Origin: an uncultured Eubacteriales bacterium | GTDB lineage: Bacteria; Bacillota; Clostridia; Oscillospirales; Acutalibacteraceae | DNA: 12,178 nucleotides | Assembly (NCBI GenBank): GCA_934476545.1 | Contig: CAKSOB010000040.1 | Coordinates: 1 to 12,178 of the forward strand | Reading direction: 5' to 3' | Shown: piece after piece, positions 6,377 to 12,178 of the stretch | Numbering within the stretch: the stretch's first letter is position 1 | Layout of the letters: every line of letters begins with the position of its first letter | Position numbers and translations under genes: made by a program | The notes under the pieces: generated by a model | What the model was told of the DNA's origin: nothing | The model's input: the letters and a program-made list of their open reading frames with translations, nothing else | The model's database searches: none

Positions 6377-7264
6377 ATGAATCTGGCACAATTATATTAT
6401 TTTAGAAAACTGGCACAATTAGAACACTACACCCAAGCGGCGCAGGAGTTGTTCATCAGCCAACCTAGCCTTAGTTCAGCAATTGCTTCTATGGAAGAAG
6501 AATTGTCTATTAAACTGTTCCAAAAAAGAGGACGCAATGTAAAACTGACAAAAGACGGCAGAGAATTTTACCAACACGTTTGTCGTGCCTTAGACGCATT
6601 GCAAGACGGCATTGATACCGCCCATGAAAAAAGCGGCACCCTGCGTGGTTCCATCGACCTAGCTGCGCCGCCCTCTCTGTTGCTGAATTTTATTCCGAAT
6701 TTGATTCTCTCCTACCAAGAACAACACTCCACACAAATCACATTTCAAATCCACAATCTTTCTTCCGTAGAGCAAATTGCTGACGGACTGCGAAACGGAA
6801 CGTTTGATTTTGGATTCTTCCCCAATGCAAGCGAAACAGATTCCATTTGCGCTCTCCCTGTTTCTCAGCAGGAGATTTCCGCATTTGTCAGTAAGCAACA
6901 TCCCCTTGCCGAAAAGACAGCACTTTCTTTAAAGGACTTGCAGGGACAAAACTTGATTACACTTCCGGAAACAACCGAATTGGGACAAATCATCCGACAA
7001 ATCTTAGAGAATCACACACTTTCTGTTACAGACAGCTTTACTGACGAATTTTCCGTTGGCAGTCACCTTTCACAAAATCATCATGACGTGGTGATTACCA
7101 CATCTGCCTCAGTGCTGACGCAATGCAGCCATTTGAAATCCCTGCCCATTGTAGATATGCCTGCGGAGCAATCTAACATTTGTTTGTTATATAGTAAGAA
7201 GAATCATATTTCAAAACCAATGGAGCGGTTTTTATCCTTTGTTACAGAGCAAGCCGTAGTATAA
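6377..7264 (+). CDS. LysR-type transcriptional regulator, co-transcribed with the dienoyl-reductase
   Basis: The 295 residues are typical of the family. An N-terminal winged helix-turn-helix (about 1-60, recognition part around YTQAAQELFISQPSLSSAIA, 18-37) is followed by a type 2 periplasmic-binding-like effector domain (about 90-290). The ATG has AGAGGG 6 bases upstream, which begins inside the reductase stop region; the genes are 10 bases apart, so they are very likely one transcript. The frame is open for a further 62 codons upstream, but that lies inside the reductase gene and is not used. It is the natural candidate regulator of the acyl-CoA module and of the repeated TATCAATTT sites. 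LysR regulators are more often divergent from their target, so this same-operon layout implies feedback control. Confidence 0.93.
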   Translation: MNLAQLYYFRKLAQLEHYTQAAQELFISQPSLSSAIASMEEELSIKLFQKRGRNVKLTKDGREFYQHVCRALDALQDGIDTAHEKSGTLRGSIDLAAPPSLLLNFIPNLILSYQEQHSTQITFQIHNLSSVEQIADGLRNGTFDFGFFPNASETDSICALPVSQQEISAFVSKQHPLAEKTALSLKDLQGQNLITLPETTELGQIIRQILENHTLSVTDSFTDEFSVGSHLSQNHHDVVITTSASVLTQCSHLKSLPIVDMPAEQSNICLLYSKKNHISKPMERFLSFVTEQAVV

Positions 7265-7276
7265 AAGATTCTTTAA

Positions 7277-7313
7277 AAAGAAAAAGCCTCAAGGAGTCCC
7301 ATCGAACGGAGGC
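7277..7313 (-). terminator. Weak leftward terminator-like hairpin beside the IS end
   Basis: GCCTC (7286-7290) pairs with GAGGC (7309-7313) over an 18-base loop. On the leftward strand it is followed by TTTTTCTTTTT (7285-7275). The stem is only 5 bp, so this is a low-confidence call. Confidence 0.3.
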
Positions 7314-7480
7314 AACCCAAAAAAGTTAGACTTTTTAAGCGTAGCAGTTTTAATGGCTGCTACGCTATTTTTATGCAGCCAAGAAGGATCTCCTGTATTC
7401 AGTAGGGCTTATCCATCCAAGTTTTTCTTTTATACGTTTTTCATTGTGACATATAATATATATTTTCAATAGCTTGTTGC
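7309..7480 (-). mobile_element. Remnant of an IS3-family insertion sequence (right end only)
   Basis: The leftward frame here ends with NEKRIKEKLGWISPTEYRRS (residues 120-139 of the fused ORF), the standard C-terminus of IS3-family (IS150-group-like) OrfB transposases. About 40 bases beyond the stop, the rightward strand reads CCCAAAAAAGTTAGAC (about 7316-7331), which resembles the terminal inverted repeat of that group. The DDE catalytic domain, orfA and the left end are missing, so it cannot move by itself. The left boundary (7309-7311) is an estimate from the repeat, and the right boundary from where flavodoxin similarity stops. Confidence 0.8.
7338..7372 (+). terminator. Strong intrinsic terminator downstream of LysR, inside the IS end
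   Basis: A perfect 10-bp stem, AGCGTAGCAG (7338-7347) with CTGCTACGCT (7357-7366), has a 9-base loop and is followed by AT then five T. It lies within the IS remnant yet is correctly oriented to end the rightward reductase/LysR transcript, so the operon appears to borrow the IS terminator. Confidence 0.85.
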
Positions 7481-7802
7481 TCTCGTCATTGTGTTCTGTG
7501 TTAACTCGGCTGTCTTTATTTGTACAAACCAAATCTTCCACCGTATACAGGTCAACCGGTGTCAGTTCAAAGAGAACTCCATCGGTCGCTTTGGCAATCG
7601 TCTCTGCAATGGCTTTGGTATTGCCTGTTGCAGAAAAACACTCAGCCAATGTATGATTTCCTATATCGATTTCCGTTCCGCCTTCGGAAAATGGTTCGGT
7701 ATTCTTATTTTCTTCCAGCAAGATGAACAATGGCTCTTCATATGTACCGGTATAATTCATTGCGGTGCTTCCGCAAACGATGAACAAAAACACAAGCATC
7801 AA
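7371..7802 (-). pseudogene. Truncated flavodoxin-like protein fused in frame to an IS3 transposase tail
   Basis: This 143-codon chimera begins with a hydrophobic N-terminus and Cys10, like a worn lipoprotein signal (Val before the Cys is unusual). Residues 51-106 match the N-terminal half of a flavodoxin: ECFSATGNTKAIAETIAKA (54-72) is the FMN phosphate loop, and the segment to HND (104-106) parallels the intact flavodoxin at 8368-8844. From about residue 109 the sequence is IS3 transposase C-terminus. The FMN-loop regions of the second half of the flavodoxin fold are gone, so it should not bind FMN normally. No ribosome site precedes the TTG/ATG at 7802/7799. The frame is open back to the nitroreductase stop, where CTA-AAA-AAA (from 7832) may be a decayed start. 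Whether any product is made is unknown. Confidence 0.8.
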
Positions 7803-7841
7803 AACTAAAAAAACAGAGGCTGGTTTTTTTAGTTCTAAAAA

Positions 7842-8357
7842 TTAAAGATACGTTACAATTTCGTCCAGAGATTTTTTCTGCTCATGCGTTGGGAATGGCT
7901 CTGTACCTTCCGGACGGTATCCAACAGACATCAGCAGTACGGAATGCTCATTTTCCGGCAGGTTAAATACTTTCTCCAATTCTGCATTTCCGAAAAAGTT
8001 GATCCATGTGGTATCCACTCCAAGCTCTGCTGCTTGAAGCATTACATGGGTTGCAACAATACTTACATCTTCCACACCGGAATGAATATCTTCCTGCTTT
8101 GGATTTTTCCAGTCCTCATCTCCGTTATAGGTGAACAACAGCACAGTGCCCGCACCATATCTGCAAGGCGTAAGTGTGTCTACCTTTTCCAAGGCTTCTT
8201 TGCTCTGTAATACATAAATTCTCTGCGGTTGAAGGTTTTTGGCAGTAGGCGCTGTATTGCCTGCTTCCAGCATTTTGTCGAGTTTCTCTTTTTCTACCGG
8301 AACATCCGAGAATTTTCTAACCGTAAACCGTTTCTTGCTCAATTCAATAAAATTCAT
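7842..8357 (-). CDS. Nitroreductase-family FMN oxidoreductase
   Basis: A compact 171-residue member of the family, which uses FMN to reduce nitro groups, quinones, enones or related acceptors with NAD(P)H. The N-terminal SKKRFTVRKF (7-16) holds the FMN-phosphate-binding Arg residues; APTAKNLQPQR (36-46) is the usual cofactor loop, and LLMSVGYRPEG (141-151) is the conserved C-terminal strand. It starts 10 bases after the flavodoxin stop, with GGAGGA (8362-8367) in between, so the two are one operon. Redox partnership with the flavodoxin is likely from the context but not shown. The physiological substrate cannot be told from sequence. Confidence 0.92.
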   Translation of the reverse strand: MNFIELSKKRFTVRKFSDVPVEKEKLDKMLEAGNTAPTAKNLQPQRIYVLQSKEALEKVDTLTPCRYGAGTVLLFTYNGDEDWKNPKQEDIHSGVEDVSIVATHVMLQAAELGVDTTWINFFGNAELEKVFNLPENEHSVLLMSVGYRPEGTEPFPTHEQKKSLDEIVTYL

Positions 8358-8367
8358 AATATCCTCC

Positions 8368-8844
8368 TTAAAGCCACTTGCTTGCCCATTTTTTCAATTT
8401 ATCTGCCGATACGCTGCTTGGGAATCGCTCTCCTGCGGCAACGATTGCCTTTGGTGCCAATTCCTGCATATTTTTTCCGGAATCACCAATCAGACTCATG
8501 CCGGAAGTTGCAAACGGAACAATTACTTTCCCTGCAAAATCATATTCTTCCATAAAGGTATCAATAATAGACGGCTCCCTGTACCACCATATCGGGAACC
8601 CTACAAACACAACATCGTACTGTTCCATATTCTCTACTTTTTTCGCAATTTCCGGACGACAATCTCTGTCGTTCATCTCTACGGAACTTCTGCTATTGCT
8701 GTTCTCCCAATTCAAATCTGCATCAGAGTACGGAACTGCCGGTTTAATCTCAAAAAGGTCTGCTCCCACTGCATCGGAAAGTTTTTCTGCCATCTTCTTG
8801 GTTACACCACTGGCTGAAAAATATGCTACTAATGCTTTACTCAT
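8368..8844 (-). CDS. Flavodoxin (flavodoxin_4-like)
   Basis: A small FMN electron carrier of 158 residues. The FMN phosphate loop is YFSASGVTKK (8-17). The isoalloxazine loops are FPIWWYREPSIIDTF (83-97), with stacking aromatics Trp86-Trp87-Tyr88, and FATSGMSLIGDSG (111-123). This is the flavodoxin_4 pattern seen next to nitroreductases, aldo-keto reductases and LysR or MerR genes in Clostridia. The ATG has GGAGGA about 7 bases upstream. It lies 105 bases downstream of the MerR gene on the same strand and 10 bases ahead of the nitroreductase. I did not find a convincing promoter in the 105-base gap, so it may share the MerR transcript. Confidence 0.94.
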   Translation of the reverse strand: MSKALVAYFSASGVTKKMAEKLSDAVGADLFEIKPAVPYSDADLNWENSNSRSSVEMNDRDCRPEIAKKVENMEQYDVVFVGFPIWWYREPSIIDTFMEEYDFAGKVIVPFATSGMSLIGDSGKNMQELAPKAIVAAGERFPSSVSADKLKKWASKWL

Positions 8845-8949
8845 GGTATGATCCTCCTATTTTGTTCTCCGTGTTTTTTCTAATTTAAATACGCAAATTC
8901 TCTATTTCTCGACGGAAGATGAACTGGCAAGGCAGTCTTGATTTATCTC

Positions 8950-9318
8950 TTACCGGTGATTTCCTTCTTTATCTCCTATGCGAGAAATTTCAAAGCGAAG
9001 ATAATCCAGTCGGTCGAGCTGTTGCTGCTTAAAGTGAATTTCATCCAATGTTCCGTTTCGCTTCTTCCGGAGCATTTCCATTCTTTCTGCGGAAGTTTCT
9101 TCTCCAAGCAGAGACAGACGCATATATTTCTCCACTTCCTCTTTTGTGAATCCCACATCGTGCAGTGTCATAATCAAGCTCAGTCGTTCGATATCCGTCT
9201 GGTCGTAGCGCCAAGACGCCATAACCTTTTTTACCTCGCCGCACAATCCCCAGCTTTCATATTCTTTTAGAATCTTAATTGGAATTTGATACCGCTCGCT
9301 TACCTCATCAATCGTCAT
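8950..9318 (-). CDS. MerR-family transcriptional regulator
   Basis: The 122 residues show the MerR layout. The helix-turn-helix is at 2-23 (TIDEVSERYQIPIKILKEYE), a wing ends in the WRYDQTDIERL segment (36-46), a second helical pair holds LHDVGFTKEEVEKYM (52-66), and a coiled-coil dimer helix runs from about 75 to 115. The usual conserved Tyr of the first helix (xYYE) is replaced by KEYESWG. Only one Cys (26) is present, so a metal- or thiol-sensing Cys pair is absent. The ATG has GGAAGG 9 bases upstream. Position suggests it controls the flavodoxin/nitroreductase genes that follow. Its own leader contains an intrinsic terminator (see findings). Confidence 0.9.
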   Translation of the reverse strand: MTIDEVSERYQIPIKILKEYESWGLCGEVKKVMASWRYDQTDIERLSLIMTLHDVGFTKEEVEKYMRLSLLGEETSAERMEMLRKKRNGTLDEIHFKQQQLDRLDYLRFEISRIGDKEGNHR

Positions 9319-9333
9319 CTCAACCGTCCTTCC

Positions 9334-9367
9334 AAAAAAATAAAGATGCTCCGTACTGGAACATCTT
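9334..9367 (-). terminator. Intrinsic terminator between LysR and MerR genes (possible attenuator)
   Basis: On the leftward strand AAGATG (9367-9362) pairs with CATCTT (9348-9343), with an inner 3-bp TCC/GGA stem beyond one mismatch and a 5-base loop. TA and then seven U follow (9340-9334). It is properly placed to end the LysR transcript, but its U-tract abuts the MerR ribosome site (9333-9328). Confidence 0.8.
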
Positions 9368-9368
9368 C

Positions 9369-9397
9369 ATTTTAATGCTTTCTTTTTCAAATGTCTA
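9369..9397 (-). promoter_or_regulatory. Candidate promoter of the MerR gene
   Basis: On the leftward strand TAGACA (9392-9397) and TAAAAT (9369-9374) are 17 bases apart; each differs from consensus at one base. The start point would be near 9362, immediately before or inside the terminator hairpin. Confidence 0.5.
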
Positions 9398-9401
9398 ATG
9401 C

Positions 9402-10292
9402 CTATCTATCATCATTCGTTATGCTTAAAATGTATTTCTTCGCAAACTCTAAAAACGCTGTGGTAGCAGAAGAAAAAATCTGTTCTTTTTTCCATGCCAA
9501 TGCTGTGGTTGTCCTTAAAGAAGGGAAAAACGGAAGAAATTTTAAACCGGTATATCGGCAGTTCAGCCGAATGCCAATCGCTACGCTGATATTACTTTGC
9601 GCAAACATGGCCCCATTATACAGCAGGTTTTCTGTTGCGATGATGTCCACCTTTTCTCTCTGCGCGCCGAGCCATTTTCCAAATGTGTTCTGCGCAATAT
9701 CACTGGTGGCAGCAACCACCGGAACCCCAACCAAATCTTCCGGTGTAATCCAATCTTTTTCTGCAAGCAGAGAATCCTCCCGCACCAATGCGCCCCATTC
9801 CTCTTGGATGGGCATAGAAAGAAATTCGTACTTTCGGATGTCAACCGGTTCCATCATCAAGCCTACATCTAACAATCCACGCTCGATATTATCCTTGAGA
9901 TTGACAGCATTGCCGCTGTAAAACTCATAACGAACCAATGGATATTTTTTTCGGAATACTGCAATACAATCCGTAAGAATCCCTGTGGATAAAAATTCTC
10001 CGCTGCCAATGGTAATGGTGCCTTGCAGTGCTTCTTTTTTATATAGAAAGTCCCGCTTTGTTCGGTCTGCAAGGGATAAGATTTCTTGCGCCCTATGTTT
10101 CAGGAACATCCCATCTTCCGTTAAAACAATGCTGTGATTCTTGCGAGTAAACAGTTTTACGCCCAATTCTGTTTCCAAATCCGCAATTTGACGGGACAGG
10201 GTTGGCTGCGTTACATGAAGCTGTTCTGCTGCCCTTGTAAAATTTTCCTCTCTGGCAACTGCCAGAAAATAACCAAGAACCCGAAGTTCCAT
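9402..10292 (-). CDS. LysR-type transcriptional regulator
   Basis: A 296-residue regulator of normal length, with N-terminal helix-turn-helix (FTRAAEQLHVTQPTLSRQIA, 18-37) and linker helix followed by the effector-binding domain (about 90-290). The ATG has GGGAGGG (10299-10305) 6 bases upstream. It lies 21 bases after the stop of the broken fabF-like gene on the same strand, so it probably shares that transcript. Downstream it is bounded by the hairpin at 9334-9367. Plausible targets are the fabF-like gene or the flavodoxin set; LysR genes beside flavodoxin genes are common in Clostridia. No direct evidence selects either. Confidence 0.94.
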   Translation of the reverse strand: MELRVLGYFLAVAREENFTRAAEQLHVTQPTLSRQIADLETELGVKLFTRKNHSIVLTEDGMFLKHRAQEILSLADRTKRDFLYKKEALQGTITIGSGEFLSTGILTDCIAVFRKKYPLVRYEFYSGNAVNLKDNIERGLLDVGLMMEPVDIRKYEFLSMPIQEEWGALVREDSLLAEKDWITPEDLVGVPVVAATSDIAQNTFGKWLGAQREKVDIIATENLLYNGAMFAQSNISVAIGIRLNCRYTGLKFLPFFPSLRTTTALAWKKEQIFSSATTAFLEFAKKYILSITNDDR

Positions 10293-10313
10293 TGCGTTCC
10301 CTCCCAGCTGCTG

Positions 10314-11539
10314 TTACGCTTCCGGCTTTTTTAAAATTAAACTGGAATTTTGACCACCAAAACCAAAGGCATTGGTCATGCAAATGGTTGGAGCGGATTT
10401 CCGAGGAGTTTCGGAAATCATGTCCAGTCCCTCCCCATCCGGTTCCTTACAATTTAAGGTAGGCGGCAAAATGCCATCCCGCATTGCTAAGATACAGGCA
10501 ATCGCTTCGGTAATCCCACCGGCTCCCATCATGTGACCGGTGGCACCCTTTGTGGAACTGAGCGGCGGCATTTTATCTCCAAACACACGACGCAGCGCGG
10601 TCAGTTCTACCGCATCCCCAATTCTTGTTCCGGTACCGTGTCCGTTTACATAGTCAATTTCTCTCGGGGAAATGCCTGCCCGCTTCATTGCCTTTTCCAT
10701 ACACGCAGCTTCTGTGGCTCCATCCTCTCTCGGCTCCGTTACATGATAGGCATCGGAGTTATTCGCCCAACCAATCAACTCTGCCAAAATAGTCGCGCCA
10801 CGATGTTTGGCGTGTTCCTCTGTTTCAAGGACAATCGCACCGCCGCCCTCCCCGATGACAAATCCATCCCGTTCTCGTCAAAGGGACGACAGGCAAGCTG
10901 AGGTGTTTCATTCCGTTTGGACAGCGCCCGTGCATTGGACAAGCTGTGTACCACCAACGGACACAGAATCGACTCTGCGCCCACTGCCACCACGGCATCC
11001 GCTTCGTCCATAAGCAACAGCATCGCCGCAGTAGAAATGGCATCCCCACCGGAGGCACAAGCGGTAGAAATGGTTAAGCTGGGACCTTGAATGCCTTTTT
11101 GAATCGCAATATTGGCGGCTGCCACATTGCCCAACACTTTGGGAATAAATCGTGGTCCTACCTGCTTTTGTCCCAAACGGGTCAAGGCTTCTTGTGTTTC
11201 TGCAATGGTGGAAATACCACTCATGGAAGTTCCCATCACAATGCCCATTCGATCCGGCGCGGCAGGAAGCTCCCCCTCTCCTAAGGCTTCCGAAGAAGCT
11301 ATGTAAGCGTACTGCATAAATGGATCCGAATTTCGCATAAAGCTCTTGGGAAGGAATTTGGCAGGATCGGACATTTTTACTTCTGCTGCAATTCGCACCG
11401 GAAATCCGGAGGCATCAAATCTAGTAATTGGACCTACGCCACATGCTCCTGCAAGAAGATTGTTCCAAAACGATTCTACGCCAATTCCCACCGGTGTGAC
11501 GGCACCCATTCCCGTAATCACCAGTTTGTTTTGACTCAT
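10314..11539 (-). pseudogene. fabF: 3-oxoacyl-ACP synthase II (FabF-like), split by a one-base frameshift
   Basis: Read with one base restored, this is a 408-residue condensing enzyme of normal FabF length. The nucleophile Cys161 (STACASGG) lies in the upstream part (254 codons, 10775-11539). The two catalytic His residues, in VNGHGTGTRIGD (His301) and STKGATGHMMGAGG (His336, with Lys331), lie in the downstream frame (from 10787 to 10314). The break follows DEN (residue 223), where the family motif NRDGFVIGEGGG needs one more C before GGGATGG on the coding strand, near 10872. Everything else is intact. The ATG has GGAGGT 7 bases upstream and a consensus promoter. The loops TACASGG and NGHGTGT differ from the common TACATG and NAHGTST, so it may be a specialised second copy. 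Sequencing or assembly error is a real alternative. Confidence 0.88.
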
Positions 11540-11561
11540 AAAAATACCTCCGATTCCACTT

Positions 11562-11579
11562 TACAAATCTATATTTGTA
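11562..11579. promoter_or_regulatory. Candidate operator in the fabF leader
   Basis: TACAAAT (11562-11568) and ATTTGTA (11573-11579) form a perfect 7-bp inverted repeat with a 4-base spacer. It lies within the first 30 or so bases of the predicted fabF transcript, a fit for a dimeric repressor. The cognate protein is unknown. Confidence 0.45.
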
Positions 11580-11599
11580 TTATATACTATGATAACATG

Positions 11600-11628
11600 A
11601 TTATACTGAACCGAGCAGTCGGTGTCAA
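11600..11628 (-). promoter_or_regulatory. Perfect consensus promoter of the fabF-like gene
   Basis: On the leftward strand TTGACA (11623-11628) and TATAAT (11600-11605) are separated by exactly 17 bases, matching the sigma-70/SigA consensus at every position. Transcription would begin near 11593, giving a leader of roughly 55 bases. The spacer contains the dyad ACCGA-N4-TCGGT (11610-11623), which could seat a repressor. Confidence 0.9.
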
Positions 11629-11657
11629 TTACCTTTTTTCGGCAGGAGGGATATTCC

Positions 11658-12178
11658 TTGGATCTCAATCAAATCAACAACTTTCTTTCTGTTGCCCAAA
11701 CCTTGAGCTTCTCCGGTGCAGCCAGACGAAACGGCGTGCCGCAATCTACCGTCAGTCGGCATATTTGTGACTTGGAAACGGAGTTGGGCGTAAAATTATT
11801 TTACAGAACAAAACGAGATGTAAAACTCACGGACGAGGGACGTGTTTTTCTTCCATACGCCAAGGAGATTATGGAAACTGCTCGGAAAGCCGCCTATGTG
11901 GTAAAACAGCTTCATGAGGGCGCTGACGGACGATTGGCGATTGCCGCAGTAGATACTTGCGATAACGAAGTTTTAGCTATGTGTTTGAAACGATTTGGAG
12001 AGCGGTACCCCGATGTATTGGTAGACATTACCGATGTTTCCGATGGAGAACCACAATTGGAAGAACGGGAAGATCAATTTGATTTTCACTTTCTGCCCAA
12101 AGACAGCTTGCCGGAAGGCGATGACTTTGATTGCTTGATGACTCACGAGGAAGAATTGGCTGTGGTGGTATCCAAAGA
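11658..12178 (+). CDS. LysR-type transcriptional regulator, N-terminal part (runs off the window)
   Basis: The frame opens at TTG (11658), with AGGAGGG (11644-11650) 7 bases upstream, and stays open for 173 codons to the window end. It starts (M)DLNQINNFLSVAQTLSFS, a textbook LysR N-terminus, followed by the helix-turn-helix AARRNGVPQSTVSRHICDLE (21-40), LFYRTKRDVKLTDEG (47-61) and the beginning of the effector domain (LAIAAVDTCDNE). It is divergent from the fabF-like gene across 118 bases and is the obvious candidate regulator of it. The ribosome site is the reason for choosing TTG; no in-frame ATG lies nearby. No clear rightward promoter was seen in the intergenic region. Confidence 0.93.
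   Translation, partial: MDLNQINNFLSVAQTLSFSGAARRNGVPQSTVSRHICDLETELGVKLFYRTKRDVKLTDEGRVFLPYAKEIMETARKAAYVVKQLHEGADGRLAIAAVDTCDNEVLAMCLKRFGERYPDVLVDITDVSDGEPQLEEREDQFDFHFLPKDSLPEGDDFDCLMTHEEELAVVVSK

Noticed and set aside
7371..7802. Chimeric ORF as a genuine new fused protein
   Set aside because: No ribosome site, a poor signal sequence, half a flavodoxin fold and a transposase tail next to an IS end are better explained as debris.
8845..8949. MerR-type promoter with a long spacer before the flavodoxin gene
   Set aside because: TTGCCA occurs on the leftward strand but no good -10 follows at 19-20 bases; TAGAGA at 20 bases was too weak to report.
7371..9300. Several rightward ORFs of 100-190 codons opposite the flavodoxin, nitroreductase and MerR genes
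   Set aside because: They are antisense shadows without ribosome sites or recognisable domains; the leftward frames carry clear family motifs.
10775..10787. Programmed frameshifting in the fabF-like gene
   Set aside because: The two frames overlap here, but family alignment puts the shift near 10872, with no slippery heptamer or downstream structure noticed; FabF is not known to use recoding.

Overview
The window reads as chromosomal DNA of a low-GC Gram-positive anaerobe, most likely a gut-type Clostridia. The grounds are strong GGAGG ribosome sites, two TTG starts, AT-rich promoters, oxygen-sensitive Fe-S flavoenzymes, and intrinsic terminators with clean U-tracts. This placement is inferred from sequence style; no marker gene is present.

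Region 1 (1-126) holds the 3' half of a tRNA-Ser, its terminator, and a second hairpin that ends the leftward operon beside it. Region 2 (127-7264) is a small acyl-CoA metabolism module: a leftward pair (acyl-CoA synthetase then acyl-CoA dehydrogenase), a leftward metallo-beta-lactamase-fold hydrolase, and, divergent from that, a rightward pair (2,4-dienoyl-CoA reductase-type Fe-S flavoprotein then a LysR regulator). The logic would be: a carboxylic acid is loaded onto CoA, its C=C bonds are added or removed by the two flavoenzymes, and the hydrolase may release the product. The substrate cannot be read from the sequence. A 9-base word, TATCAATTT, sits upstream of both the synthetase promoter and the dienoyl-reductase promoter and could be the regulator's site.

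Region 3 (about 7280-7800) is a scar: the right end of an IS3-family element with the last codons of its transposase is joined in frame to the front half of a flavodoxin-like gene. Region 4 (7842-9318, leftward) is a redox set: MerR-type regulator, flavodoxin, nitroreductase. Transcription of the MerR gene must pass an intrinsic terminator whose U-tract touches its ribosome site.

Region 5 (9402-12178) holds a LysR gene downstream of a fabF-like ketoacyl-ACP synthase split by a one-base frameshift, a perfect consensus promoter in front of that synthase, and a divergent LysR gene starting at TTG and running off the window end. Three LysR genes and one MerR gene lie within 12 kb. No gene-free stretch exceeds about 230 bases. 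I found no CRISPR array, prophage or integrase, or toxin-antitoxin pair.
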